Shown here piece after piece: positions 29,820 to 39,930 of a DNA stretch of 64,000 bases. Position numbers and translations under genes: made by a program. Origin of the DNA: Algibacter mikhailovii (GTDB lineage Bacteria; Bacteroidota; Bacteroidia; Flavobacteriales; Flavobacteriaceae); contig NZ_BMWZ01000001.1 in the NCBI RefSeq assembly GCF_014651495.1, positions 746,575-810,574 of the forward strand. Reading direction: 5' to 3'. Within the stretch, counting starts at the first letter, position 1. Each line of letters starts with the position of its first letter. The notes beneath the pieces were generated by a model. It was not told where the DNA came from. It saw nothing but the letters and a program-made list of their open reading frames with translations, and did no database searches.

Positions 29820-31577
29820 CTAGTTTGATTTATGTGTGTATTTACCATTCATCATTGTAGACACCACTTTAACTTTAGCAATTTCGTTTGATTGCACATC
29901 AAAAAGGTTCTTCTCAAGAATAACCAAATCTGCATATTTACCTACTTCAATAGTTCCTATTTTGTCTTCCATTCGGACTTGCCAAGCAGGAAAGACAGTA
30001 ACCCCTTTAATCCCTTGTTCTAAGGTAATAGCCTGAGATGCTGGAGGGAAGGGTTTTGAATCTGGATCATTAGGATTCATCCTTGTCATCGCAGATTCAA
30101 TTAGAAAAAGCGCTCCGGCTTCATTGGAAGGTGTAGAAGGTACATCAGCCGAAATACTAACCTTGAGGCCAATATCGAACGCTGTTTTTATTTGCTGATA
30201 ATAATTTTCAGTTCTTTCCTGTCCTAATTTATCTTGAGCCAAGGCATAGGTATTTCCCCAATCTGTTCTCCAAATAGGTGTAAGATTTACTGGAATATCT
30301 AATTCTCCTGCTCGTTTCATGTCATCAGGATGCACCACGGCGAAATGCTGCAATGAGTTTCTAGCATCTGCGTGTCCTGCTTTTTTGGAGAACTCAATAG
30401 CATCAATAGTAGTTCTAATAGTGGCACTGCCATCAGCATGTATTGATACGTCTAATCCTTGCTCATTAGCCTTAACAATCATATCTTGTACAATCTCAGG
30501 ACTTACTCCATCTATCCCTGCGTAGTCTGGTCTATCTGTATAAGGTTCTAGCATTAATGAAGTATGCGTACCCCAATTGGCCTCTGGGTGAATTTTAATG
30601 CCTTGCATTCGGATCATGTCAGAATTATATGTGGCTTGAAATTTTTTCGCTTCTGCAATAATATCTTCTACCGGAATATTTCCATTCTTAAAAAGGTAAT
30701 GTGCAAATGTTCTAAGCTTTAGTTCACCTTTGTCATTCAAGTCCTTTAAAAGTTTCATCGCATAATCATTATCCTCAATGTACTGCTCAAAAGTTGAAAT
30801 ATTGGGAGTCACTAATCCTATATTCAATACAGAAGTCCAACCTTGGCTTGCAGCATTATCGTATAATTCTTTTTGGCTATTTACTAATAAAACATCTTTG
30901 TCCCACGCACCAGCGCTTATGTAGGCATCCATCCAGGAAAGCTCAACAGAGTTGCCTGTGGGGTTCCCTGCATCGTCTCTAACCCAATAACTAAATCCAG
31001 GTTGTTTATCCTCAGTTTCTTTTGTAATATTTCCGGCCTCTAACATTTTACTATTCAACCATGCATCGTGTATCGTAAAGTCAAATAATATGGCCTTCTG
31101 ATTTGGCACTACGGCATCCAATTCGGCAGCCGTTGGTCGTTCACTACCATAAGACGTATAATTCCAACCATATCCATAAATAAACTCCTCATCAGGATTA
31201 GCATCTGCATAGGCCTTGATCAATGCCAAATATTCCTCCTTATTTTTCGCAGGAAAAAGATTGACACCGGCTTTGGTCCAGTTAGAGGCGACTAAGTGAT
31301 CGTGCCCACTTACAAATCCTGGTAACATCATTTTACCAGCAAGATCTGTAGTTTCTGTATTGTCGCCAATATATGCTTCAGCATCAATTGTTGATCCAAC
31401 AAAAACAATCTTGTCACCTTTTATAGCCACCGCTTCAGCCCAAGGCTGAGCATCAGTAACCGTATAAACTTTACCATTGGTAAAAACCATATCTGCGGCT
31501 TCCTTTTTTGCCTCTGACTTACAACCTACAAGTATGGTTATAAATAATACTGAAAGTGTTAATTGTAATTTTTTCAT
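29820..31577 (-). CDS. YtcJ-like amidohydrolase lipoprotein, paralog A
   Basis: A 585-residue exported enzyme with a lipoprotein leader (MKKLQLTLSVLFITILVGC, Cys19). It has the two-part amidohydrolase_3 fold: N-terminal beta-sandwich, TIM barrel with metal ligands His92-Asp-His94 (SGHDHL), a Lys in GIKIHPE, His in SIHADGSA, His in HFAVVHP, and Asp in SISADVP. YtcJ-type enzymes hydrolyse C-N bonds; known substrates are few. It is the last of a run of paralogs that share almost the same leader. The 64-base gap upstream lacks the shared promoter element, so it is probably co-transcribed with paralog B. Confidence 0.85.
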   Translation of the reverse strand: MKKLQLTLSVLFITILVGCKSEAKKEAADMVFTNGKVYTVTDAQPWAEAVAIKGDKIVFVGSTIDAEAYIGDNTETTDLAGKMMLPGFVSGHDHLVASNWTKAGVNLFPAKNKEEYLALIKAYADANPDEEFIYGYGWNYTSYGSERPTAAELDAVVPNQKAILFDFTIHDAWLNSKMLEAGNITKETEDKQPGFSYWVRDDAGNPTGNSVELSWMDAYISAGAWDKDVLLVNSQKELYDNAASQGWTSVLNIGLVTPNISTFEQYIEDNDYAMKLLKDLNDKGELKLRTFAHYLFKNGNIPVEDIIAEAKKFQATYNSDMIRMQGIKIHPEANWGTHTSLMLEPYTDRPDYAGIDGVSPEIVQDMIVKANEQGLDVSIHADGSATIRTTIDAIEFSKKAGHADARNSLQHFAVVHPDDMKRAGELDIPVNLTPIWRTDWGNTYALAQDKLGQERTENYYQQIKTAFDIGLKVSISADVPSTPSNEAGALFLIESAMTRMNPNDPDSKPFPPASQAITLEQGIKGVTVFPAWQVRMEDKIGTIEVGKYADLVILEKNLFDVQSNEIAKVKVVSTMMNGKYTHKSN

Positions 31578-31641
31578 AGTTAGTTTTGTTAATTTTAGTT
31601 TGAATCTTAATTACCCTCATTCATAACCGGGTCGTGTTCTA

Positions 31642-33480
31642 TTATAAATGAGACCCATGTTTACAACCTTTTAGCGCTGCTGGCATAGGTACAAAATTCT
31701 CAGGTTCTGTTGTCAATACGGCTTGTCTATCATCTGCTTCATAAGTGTATTTACCATCCATAATAGTACCGATAACCTTAATGTCCTTAATTTTAGTTTC
31801 ATCCACGTCATAAGGACTTGCTTCTAGGATTACAAAATCTGCGTATTTTCCAACTTCAATGGAACCAATTTTATCTTCCATTCTAATTTGCCATGCCGGG
31901 TTAATTGTAACCGCTTGAATAGCTTGGGCTACTGTTAGGGTTTTAGCATCAGCTGGAAATTTTTTAGAATTTTCAAAATCTAATGGATTTCTGAAAGTTA
32001 CGGCGGTCTGAATTTGTGTTAAAGCGCCCACACTTTCTACAGGTGATGAAGGTATATCTGCTGAAATACTCACTTTGTTCCCAGCACCTATTACATCAGC
32101 ATATCTTGCCACATGCGTACTTGTTCTTTCTTTACCTAACATTCTTAGATAGTCCTTATCCTGACTTGCCCAATCTGTCGAGAAAATTGGAGTGACATTC
32201 ACAGGGATGTTATGGTCAATGGTTCTTTGTAAATCAGCAGGGGTCACGATTTGAAAGTGATGTAACGCATTTCTTTCATCGGTATTACCGGCTTCTCTTG
32301 AAGCAAGAATAGCGTCAATTTTACCAGCTACAGAACCTGATCCTTCAACATGTGTAAATACATCCAATCCAAGAGGATTAGCTGCCAGAAGGACTTCTTT
32401 CATTCGGTCTGGAGAAGTAGCCGAAGCGCCATAATCATCAGTACCTTCCCATGGTTCAACCATAAGCACACCTCCTGAACTCCATGTGCCTTCAGGGTGG
32501 ATTTTAATACCATGAACCCTTAAATGATCACCATTATACTTATTAGCAAATTCTTTAACACGTTTGCAAAAATCTACAGGATCAGAATTGGCATCTTTAT
32601 AAGCGGGTTGGACGAATGACCGGATACCTAATTTCCCTTCATTATCAAGTTTTGTAAGTATTTGCATAGTAACCTCTAAATCATCAAACATCCCATCCGT
32701 ATTACTAAAATTTGGGGTTACTACTCCAGGAGTCAGTATTGTAGTATAACCAGCTGCTATGGCTCTGCTATGCAGAAACTCGCGGCTATCTCCTATCATG
32801 TTTTCAGGATTCCACATCACTTTCGCATAGGTTGGAAACCAGGCTAATTCTACTCCAACACCTGATGGGGTTCCTGTGGCATCTCTTACCCAGTAGGTTA
32901 CTCCAGGAACGTCATCAGGTGAATCTTTTGTAATCCCACCAGCCTTCATCGCTGCTGAATTTAACCAAGCATCGTGAATAGTAAAATCGAGGAAAATAGC
33001 AACTTTATTAGGAATAATTTCATCCAACTCTTTTGCTGTTGGAAAGCCACCCATCAAGTTTTTATTATATCCCATTCCGGTATAATATTCCATGTCTGGA
33101 TTATCTTCTACATATTTTTTAATTAATGCAAATGTTTCTTCTTTATTAGTAGCTCCGTTTAAATCAAGGCCTTGCTTGGTCCATTGTGAGGCGATAATGT
33201 GATCATGCCCGCTAACAAAGCCTGGCATCATAGTTTTACCTGCCAAATCTCTAGTTTCTGTACCTTCGCCTATATAGGCCTTAGCATCTTCAGAAGACCC
33301 TACAAACACGATTTTATTATCTTTTATAGCCACTGCTTCTGCTGAAGGTTGTCCTTCATTAACGGTAATGACATTGCCATTGGTAAAAACCATATCGGCT
33401 GTTTCTTTTTTTGTTTCAGACTTACAACTTACAAGTAAAGTTATAAATAATACTGAAAGTGTTAATTGAATTTTTTTCAT
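31642..33480 (-). CDS. YtcJ-like amidohydrolase lipoprotein, paralog B
   Basis: A 612-residue exported paralog with leader MKKIQLTLSVLFITLLVSC (Cys19). Active-site motifs are His92-Asp-His94 (SGHDHI), GIKIHPEG, FTHVEGSG, HHFQIVTP and ISADIPSSP. The C-terminus is longer than in paralog A, with an extra tail EADDRQAVLTTEPENF that ends in KGCKHGSHL. The tail keeps two His and one Cys, perhaps a metal-binding extension. Its own copy of the 28-base promoter core lies 32 bases upstream, so it starts a transcript that likely includes paralog A. Confidence 0.85.
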   Translation of the reverse strand: MKKIQLTLSVLFITLLVSCKSETKKETADMVFTNGNVITVNEGQPSAEAVAIKDNKIVFVGSSEDAKAYIGEGTETRDLAGKTMMPGFVSGHDHIIASQWTKQGLDLNGATNKEETFALIKKYVEDNPDMEYYTGMGYNKNLMGGFPTAKELDEIIPNKVAIFLDFTIHDAWLNSAAMKAGGITKDSPDDVPGVTYWVRDATGTPSGVGVELAWFPTYAKVMWNPENMIGDSREFLHSRAIAAGYTTILTPGVVTPNFSNTDGMFDDLEVTMQILTKLDNEGKLGIRSFVQPAYKDANSDPVDFCKRVKEFANKYNGDHLRVHGIKIHPEGTWSSGGVLMVEPWEGTDDYGASATSPDRMKEVLLAANPLGLDVFTHVEGSGSVAGKIDAILASREAGNTDERNALHHFQIVTPADLQRTIDHNIPVNVTPIFSTDWASQDKDYLRMLGKERTSTHVARYADVIGAGNKVSISADIPSSPVESVGALTQIQTAVTFRNPLDFENSKKFPADAKTLTVAQAIQAVTINPAWQIRMEDKIGSIEVGKYADFVILEASPYDVDETKIKDIKVIGTIMDGKYTYEADDRQAVLTTEPENFVPMPAALKGCKHGSHL

Positions 33481-33511
33481 GATACTTTTTTATTTTTTAT
33501 CTCTTACTTAT

Positions 33512-33539
33512 AACAGGGCAATTATTAACGAAAAACCCT
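33512..33539 (-). promoter_or_regulatory. Shared 28-base promoter core, copy 2
   Basis: Minus strand: AGGGTTTTTCG, a diverged middle, then TTGCCCTGTTATAAGTAAG. Spacing is kept but the second AGGGT is lost. It lies 32 bases before paralog B. Confidence 0.65.
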
Positions 33540-33550
33540 AAATAAAATAA

Positions 33551-35362
33551 TTACATCCCATCATTATGAGTATACTCTCCATAAAGCATGGTTCCAACAC
33601 ATTTAGCTTCTTCCACTAAATTCTCAGGTTTAATATCTCTAAGACTTTTATTGAACACTGCAAAGTCAGCATACTTTCCAACCTCTATAGATCCAATTTT
33701 GTCTTCCATTTGTAATTGCCAAGCTGCGTTAACCGTCATAGATTTAAGCGCATCGTCTATAGTATATGGCTTTCTGTTTTGTGGGAATGCACCTAATTCA
33801 GGACGTCCTGGTTGTTCTAGTGTCATAGCTTGTTGAAATAACCAAACCGGATACGCTTCTTCAACTACAGATCCTGGAGGATCTCCACCCAAGGAAACAT
33901 TCGCTCCATTTTGAGCCATTTCCATATATAATCCCATGGTACGTTCAACCGTTTCTTTTGAATATTTTTTAAGAACAGCCTCACCGTCTTTTCCGTTTTC
34001 TACCGCATTTGTAAAAATAGGTGTCGCATTTAAAGGAATGTTGTACTCCATAATTTGAGCTGCAGTCTCAGGATTTATAAAACTAATATGATCCATACGA
34101 TGACGTGTTGTTGCCTCAGGATATGCCTTTTTTGATGCAATAATAGAATTTGTTGCGGTTTGAATCACTCGGGTTCCATCGGCATGTAAAACCACATTTA
34201 TGTTTTCTGATGTGGCTTTCATAATCGTAGCATGAATCACATCTGCACTCATTGCTAAAGGTGCTAAATAAGGAAGATCATCGCCTTCATCTTTATTATA
34301 CGGTTCAGACATGCTCATGGCACGGTCGTTATAATGACCATCTGCATGCATTTTAAGGCTATTAACACGTAGCATATCGTTATTGTATTTTTCTCTCATG
34401 CGCACTGCAAATGGCACATAGTCATCAGGATCTGCATCCAGTAATTTCATAAATGGCATGGTATTAATACGCATTTTAGCTTCTCCAGATTCTATTCTAG
34501 TGGTTAGAATTTTCATGATATCTTCAAAATCTTGGCGCGTTGCTTCAGAACTAATCCCAAAATTAGGTGTGATAACACCAGGAACTAACACTGATGTCAC
34601 TCCTTGACTAGCCAAATAGCCTTGCATATAATTCATGGTTTCTGGCACCATAATTTCTGGAATCCATGCCCCAATATCTACATAGGTTTGCATCCATTGC
34701 GTCTCAATGGCTGCACCAGTAATGTTACCACTAGCATCTCTTTCCCAATACACTACTCCCGGAACATTATCTTTAACATTATTATCAATTTTAGCCAATT
34801 TTAATGCCACGGTATTAAAAACCCCATCATGAGAACTGTTCCCTAATGCTACAACTGGCTTATCTAGTCCAAGCTTATCAAGATCGGCCGCACTTGGGTT
34901 TCTACCCAAAGCAGCAGGGCGATAGCTTACAGCCTGTACCACTTTTAAATCTGGGTTTTTATCTGAATATTCTTTAATTATTGCAAGCATCTCATCTATA
35001 GATTGCGCGGCTTGAACATTTACTCCTGATGTTGTAAAACTAGATGCAATAACATGTGTGTGTGCGTCAATGAAGCCTGGTGTTACGTATTTACCACCTA
35101 AGTCAATAACCTCTGTGTTATCACCCACAAAATCCTTCACATTATTGTTAGACCCTACAAATACTATTTTTCCATCTTTCATAGCGACAGCTTCTGCTGT
35201 AGGCTGATCTGGATTCATAGTTTCAATAGTACCGTTTTGAAGCACTTTATCTGCCACAACTATTTCAGCTGCACTAGAAGCACTGTTGTTTTTTCCATCT
35301 GAATTACAAGCTATCAATAGGCCAACTAATAAAAAGGAAAGGATGAATTGAATCTTTTTCAT
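33551..35362 (-). CDS. YtcJ-like amidohydrolase lipoprotein, paralog C
   Basis: A 603-residue exported paralog, the most diverged of the set. Leader MKKIQFILSFLLVGLLIAC (Cys19), followed by a longer Asn/Ser-rich linker. Metal and catalytic regions: PGFIDAHTHVIAS (His-x-His), NSLKMHADGHY, NVVLHADGTR, RMDHISFIN and SLGGDPPGS. It is separated from the neighbours by 59 and 70 bases; the upstream gap shows no clear core of the shared promoter, so it may be expressed from the NTF2-like gene's promoter. Its sequence distance suggests a different substrate from paralogs A and B. Confidence 0.85.
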   Translation of the reverse strand: MKKIQFILSFLLVGLLIACNSDGKNNSASSAAEIVVADKVLQNGTIETMNPDQPTAEAVAMKDGKIVFVGSNNNVKDFVGDNTEVIDLGGKYVTPGFIDAHTHVIASSFTTSGVNVQAAQSIDEMLAIIKEYSDKNPDLKVVQAVSYRPAALGRNPSAADLDKLGLDKPVVALGNSSHDGVFNTVALKLAKIDNNVKDNVPGVVYWERDASGNITGAAIETQWMQTYVDIGAWIPEIMVPETMNYMQGYLASQGVTSVLVPGVITPNFGISSEATRQDFEDIMKILTTRIESGEAKMRINTMPFMKLLDADPDDYVPFAVRMREKYNNDMLRVNSLKMHADGHYNDRAMSMSEPYNKDEGDDLPYLAPLAMSADVIHATIMKATSENINVVLHADGTRVIQTATNSIIASKKAYPEATTRHRMDHISFINPETAAQIMEYNIPLNATPIFTNAVENGKDGEAVLKKYSKETVERTMGLYMEMAQNGANVSLGGDPPGSVVEEAYPVWLFQQAMTLEQPGRPELGAFPQNRKPYTIDDALKSMTVNAAWQLQMEDKIGSIEVGKYADFAVFNKSLRDIKPENLVEEAKCVGTMLYGEYTHNDGM

Positions 35363-35421
35363 GATATCTATTTTTTATTTTTTATTATGAATTTGAGCAT
35401 TGTGCCCAATATTTTTATCTA

Positions 35422-35958
35422 TTATTTAACCGAAGATGAACCAGGAAAAGACTGGTGCATATGGCGTATTTTCCATGCATTGCCTTCCAGCACGTATACT
35501 ATGGATATGGCTTGAGGAGATTCTATTAAAAGCTCCCCAGCACTATCGTACTGGCGAAAAAGTCCGTACCCTGCATAAAGAGCACTGGTAGACGACAGCA
35601 CGGTTATTTCTTCTCGCTCCATTTCAATGTCTTGCTTAGCAACACCGACAAACCCAGCTGCATAACTTTCTGCTACGGCTTCTGTGGTCCACAGCATCTC
35701 CCCCTGCATACCATAGGCGCCCTTGTTGGTAGGTATCATGGGTGCTAGCATGGCGTCCAAATCGGCTTTACGAGCATTTTCCCAAGATTCATGTGCCGCG
35801 GCCAAAACTGCTGCTTCTATTTGAGCCTCACTCAATGTTTCAACTTTTTCAGAAGTTAATACGTCAATGGCTTCAGCTGTTTCTTTTTTCGTATCCGATT
35901 TACAAGCTACCAGTAATGTTACTAATACGATCGTAAGTGCTAATGGTATTTTTTTCAT
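35422..35958 (-). CDS. NTF2-like (SnoaL/DUF4440 fold) lipoprotein
   Basis: A 178-residue exported protein starting at the ATG at 35958; the longer frame lacks a leader. Leader MKKIPLALTIVLVTLLVAC (Cys19) is nearly the same as that of the amidohydrolases, though the mature part is unrelated. The mature part is a cone-shaped NTF2-like domain: AAVLAAAHESWENARKADLD, MLAPMIPTNKGAYGMQGE and IVYVLEGNAWKIRHMHQSF. Such domains bind small ligands or act as isomerases. The upstream DNA also matches that of the amidohydrolase at 39613, so leader and promoter seem to have been copied together. It lies inside the amidohydrolase run. Confidence 0.8.
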   Translation of the reverse strand: MKKIPLALTIVLVTLLVACKSDTKKETAEAIDVLTSEKVETLSEAQIEAAVLAAAHESWENARKADLDAMLAPMIPTNKGAYGMQGEMLWTTEAVAESYAAGFVGVAKQDIEMEREEITVLSSTSALYAGYGLFRQYDSAGELLIESPQAISIVYVLEGNAWKIRHMHQSFPGSSSVK

Positions 35959-35976
35959 AAGGTTTAATCTATTCGT

Positions 35977-36004
35977 AAAAGGGTTTAAAATGAACTTAAT
36001 CCCT
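35977..36004 (-). promoter_or_regulatory. Variant of the shared promoter core, copy 3
   Basis: Minus strand: AGGGATTAAGTTCATTTTAA then ACCCTTTTACGAATAG. Ends and spacing match the shared core, the middle differs. It lies 19 bases before the NTF2-like gene. Confidence 0.5.
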
Positions 36005-36024
36005 AATGACATTTCTTATTATTT

Positions 36025-37779
36025 TTAATCTGCCCTGTTCATATACTTTCCATCCAAAATAGTAGCCATTATTTTTACATTTTGAATTTCACTTTTGTCT
36101 ACATCAAAGAGGTTCTTCTCAAGAATCACTAAATCGGCCAATTTCCCAACTTCAATCGAACCAATTTTATCTTCCATATGCATGAATAAAGCCCCATCAA
36201 TTGCAAATGAACGGATAGCTTGCTCTAAAGTCATTGGTTTTCTATTTGTTGGGTAAGCTACCGCATCAGGGTTTGATGGATCTGTCATGGTAACTGCAGC
36301 TTGAATGTTTTGAAGTGGGGCTTGCATACTTATAGGCGTACCTGGGTAATCTGAACCCAAACCAACAGGTAAACCAGCATGCGCTAAATCAGGATATCTA
36401 CCCATCATTTCGTTAATACGTTCTTTTCCTAATACTTTTTCATAATCCTTGTCTTGATTTCCGAAGGTATTTGTAAAACTTGGTGTGGCATTAACCAACA
36501 TTTTATTGTCTATAACACGTTGGTGATCATCTGGATGTACTAACATATAATGATGTAATTGATTTCTAACATTTGTATTACCAGCCTTGATTGAAGCTTC
36601 AAAAGCATCAATTGCTGCTCTTGTAGAAGCACTACCTTCGGTGTGAATTGCTACGTCTAAACCTTCTTTGTTTGCTGCCATAACTAACTCCATTGTTCTT
36701 TCAGGAGTGACCCCAAATCCACCTTTTGAATCAGTACCCTCATACGGTTTTAAAAGCGGCGCACCATAATTAATAATGCCACTCTCTGGATGAATCTTTA
36801 TTCCAGTTACACCATGCATATCCGAATTATATTTCTCTTTCATGCGCTTAGTAAATGAAATAAAAACATCTGGTGTGGCATCTTCTGTTTTAAAGGCAGG
36901 CATTGAAAAGCTTCTTAATGGCATTTTACCATCCTTAATGAGTTGGTCAATGACTTCCATAGCTGTTTCATAATCTTTTAACATCTCATCTACAATAGTT
37001 AAGGTTGGACTCAGCAGACCAGGACCAAATACGGATGTAGTACCATAGGATGAGGCTTCACCCATTAATTTAAGGATACTTTCCTTCATCATTGTATCAG
37101 GTTGCCAAAGTCCTAATCCTAAATAAATCTGCAACCATTGAAATTCTATAGCGACACCTGTTGGATTACCCGCATCATCTCGTACCCAATAGGTAGTGCC
37201 TGGAATGGCATCTGGGGTATCTTTAGTTATATTTTGATCTTTCATTGTAGCTGAATTCATCCAAGCTTCATGACTTGTATAATCAATTAATAAAACAGGA
37301 CGATCTGGAATAATAGCATCTAAATCTTCAGCTGTTGGCAAACCTCCTAATTTAGGTGTTGCCCAGCCTGCACCATAAATAACTGGCAAATCAGGATTAG
37401 CATCAGCGTAATCCTTAACCATTTTTAAAGTTTCTTCTTTATTAGTTGCATCGTACAACAAAATCCCTTGACCAATCCAATCTGCTGCGATTAAGTGATT
37501 GTGAGAATCAACAAAACCAGGAAGCATCATTTTTCCTGCTAAATCTGTAGTCTCAGTGCCTTCTCCAATATAGGCTTGTGCATCTGCGGTTGAGCCAACA
37601 AATACAATTTTATTTCCTGTTACAGCTACCGCTTCTGCCCAAGGTTGCGATTCATTTACTGTATATACTTTACCGTTAGTGAAAACAGAATCTGCAGCAG
37701 TTTCTTTTTTAGTTTCTGATTTACAACCGATTAAAAGGGTAATAAATAATACTGAAAGCGTGAATTGAATTTTTTTCAT
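36025..37779 (-). CDS. YtcJ-like amidohydrolase lipoprotein, paralog D
   Basis: A 584-residue exported paralog. Leader MKKIQFTLSVLFITLLIGC (Cys19). Motifs: PGFVDSHNHLIAAD (His-x-His), VTGIKIHPESG, VAIHTEGSAS, LHHYMLVHPDDH and VGLGSDYPGTP. It is closest to paralogs A and B in the leader and the N-terminal sandwich. Only 19 bases separate it from the end of the amber-split paralog upstream, with no room for a promoter, so it depends on the transcript that starts before 39613. Confidence 0.85.
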   Translation of the reverse strand: MKKIQFTLSVLFITLLIGCKSETKKETAADSVFTNGKVYTVNESQPWAEAVAVTGNKIVFVGSTADAQAYIGEGTETTDLAGKMMLPGFVDSHNHLIAADWIGQGILLYDATNKEETLKMVKDYADANPDLPVIYGAGWATPKLGGLPTAEDLDAIIPDRPVLLIDYTSHEAWMNSATMKDQNITKDTPDAIPGTTYWVRDDAGNPTGVAIEFQWLQIYLGLGLWQPDTMMKESILKLMGEASSYGTTSVFGPGLLSPTLTIVDEMLKDYETAMEVIDQLIKDGKMPLRSFSMPAFKTEDATPDVFISFTKRMKEKYNSDMHGVTGIKIHPESGIINYGAPLLKPYEGTDSKGGFGVTPERTMELVMAANKEGLDVAIHTEGSASTRAAIDAFEASIKAGNTNVRNQLHHYMLVHPDDHQRVIDNKMLVNATPSFTNTFGNQDKDYEKVLGKERINEMMGRYPDLAHAGLPVGLGSDYPGTPISMQAPLQNIQAAVTMTDPSNPDAVAYPTNRKPMTLEQAIRSFAIDGALFMHMEDKIGSIEVGKLADLVILEKNLFDVDKSEIQNVKIMATILDGKYMNRAD

Positions 37780-37798
37780 GATTTTGTTTTAATAATTT

Positions 37799-39613
37799 TT
37801 ATTCTTCTTCTTTTAAACTCCAAGTTCCTGGTAAACAGATATGCTCATTTTCAACATAGTCTCCGTATTCAACAGTTGCAGAACTTCCTTCAACTGTTTT
37901 TTCAAAATTAGCACCGCCCCAAACAACTTCTCCATTCATTAAAGTTAAGACCACTTTTGTATTGTGAATGTCTAATTTATTGGTTTTCTCTAATTCGAAA
38001 ATGTCTCTATCTAAAATAATCAAATCTGCCTTTTTACCCACTTCAAGACTCCCTATAATATCGTCTCTAAATATGGTATAAGCACCATTAATAGTCATCA
38101 TTGGAATCATTTCTTCAAGAGTTAATACTTCTCCTGGAAATACACCATGTTCGCCATTAGGGTTCATTCTTGTAGCACCAATCTGAAAAAGTTCCCAAGG
38201 TGTCCATTCTGGCGACGTTGGCCAATCGGCCCCAGCTGAAATCATTAGTCCTGTATCTAACATACCTCTGAAATTATACATACCATCTACTAATTTCTGA
38301 TTTACATTTTTGAATAAACTGGCCCTGTTATAATCATTTGGTGCAGGCCAATGTGTTTGTACCTGAGCAATGATGTTTAGCTTTTTCATACGCTCAAATT
38401 GACCACTATTTCCATGATCTAAATGCGTAATGATATGTCGAGCATTTTCTCCTAAAGGGTTTCCATTGGTATTGGCATATTCTAAAGCTTGTATTGTGCG
38501 TTCAATTCCGGCATCTCCTTGAGCATGGAACATCATTCTGTAACCCTGCTCTGTCTATTTTTCAACCTCTTGATTTAAACCCTCTTGAGAATAATTTGCT
38601 GGTGGATGTGTGCCATCCAAATAAGGTTCAGACATGAATGCCATGGTTCCTGGAATACCATCTACAGCCCATTTAACTGTTCTTAGGTTCAACATTTCAC
38701 CTTCATCAAATTGACGACCTTCAAGTGCCTTCGCATTATCTTCATCACTTAAAGGCGATAGGTGTACAGCGTTTACCGAAACGCGTGCGTTTAATTCGCC
38801 TTTTTCAAAAACACGTTTATAAACATCATCTCCGCCATCTTTTGTAATAGAAGCCGCTTCAATAATTGAAGTAATACCTTGTTGATTAATTAATTCTATT
38901 CCTGTTCTTACGGCTAACTCCTGCTGATCTTTTGTAAACAGCCTTGGCACTTCGCCAAAACCTAATGATATATGTGCTTTTTCAACCATATATCCTGTGG
39001 CTTCTCCATTAGCATCACGCGTAATTATTCCGCCATGTGGGTTTGGTGTCTCTTTATCAACACCGAAATATTCTAGAGCTTTTGTATTGTACCAACCGTT
39101 ATGCTGACTATCATCAGCCAAAATAGCAGGGCGTCCTCCAGTTAGCTCATCTAACTCCTCTTTTGTAGGGTTAGGAAACTGGGCTTTCCCCCAACCTGTT
39201 CCTAAAACCCAATCATCTGGCCCTAAAGTTTCAGCATGTTTTCGGATAATTTCTTTAACCACCTCCGGGCTTTCAGTCATGGATTCAAATAAATTTAACA
39301 TCACTGAATTGGCTTGACCTGCAATACGCAAGTGACAATGGGTATCTATTAATCCTGGTAAAATCAATCGGTTTCCAGCATCAACCACTTCAGTTTGATC
39401 GCCAATAAAAGCTTGTGCATCTTCTGTAGATCCAACAAAAACAATTTTATCGTCCTTTACTGCCACAGATTCTGCCCAGGGCTGAGCGTCATTTACGGTA
39501 TATACTTTTCCGTTAGTAAAAACGGTATCAGCCGCTTCTTTTTTCGCTTCTGATTTACAAGCAACTAGTACCGTTAATAATACGACCGTAAGTACTAATT
39601 GTATTATTTTCAT
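37799..39613 (-). pseudogene. YtcJ-like amidohydrolase lipoprotein, paralog E, split by an in-frame TAG
   Basis: One frame of 604 codons interrupted by a single TAG at 38557-38555. Upstream part: 352 residues with leader MKIIQLVLTVVLLTVLVAC (Cys19), PGLIDTHCHL metal motif and RTVKWAVDG. Downstream, in the same frame: TEQGYRMMFHAQGDAGIE with the barrel His, THLDHGNSG, ISAGADWPTSP, and a complete C-terminus. The TAG sits in a helix before a catalytic strand; TTG (Leu) to TAG by one change fits homologous sequence. The two halves cannot work alone as the metal site is divided. Either a fresh nonsense mutation, a sequencing error or readthrough. Confidence 0.8.
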
Positions 39614-39631
39614 AATGTTTAATCTATTAGT

Positions 39632-39658
39632 AAAAGGGAGTAAAATGAACTAAACCCT
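39632..39658 (-). promoter_or_regulatory. Variant of the shared promoter core, copy 4
   Basis: Minus strand: AGGGTTTAGTTCATTTTACT then CCCTTTTACTAATAG, one base shorter than the others. It lies 19 bases before paralog E and matches copy 3 closely. Confidence 0.5.
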
Positions 39659-39930
39659 TATGAAGTATTAAAATAATATAATCTTTTACGAAATTACCGA
39701 AAACAAAACAAAAATCATCTTATTAGAACATTATAATTTGTATTTAAAAACACAATTTAATCTCCTTATTATTAATGTATTAGTAATTATTTTGATTGAA
39801 TCTTTTTTTTTTGCATTTCAGGCTAGTAAAAGCGCATGAAGTTATGCGTACATAATATTATTTGCAATCGTAATATTTCCCCAAGGAGCTTATAAATTTC
39901 TTTCAGAAAACTGATGGCAAAATTTGCAAC
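39659..39930. other. Intergenic stretch, nothing recognised
   Basis: Part of a 370-base gap between paralog E and the amidase end. A/T-rich; apart from the promoter variant on one side and the terminator on the other I see no gene or structure. Confidence 0.5.

Noticed and set aside
37799-39613. Stop-codon recoding (TAG read as an amino acid)
   Set aside because: TAG, TAA and TGA end normal genes throughout the window, and other broken genes here carry TAA. A simple nonsense mutation is enough.
29820-39613. Amidohydrolase cluster as a purine or pyrimidine (urease/hydantoinase) pathway
   Set aside because: All members are exported lipoproteins of the YtcJ type and no nucleobase carriers or partner enzymes are present.
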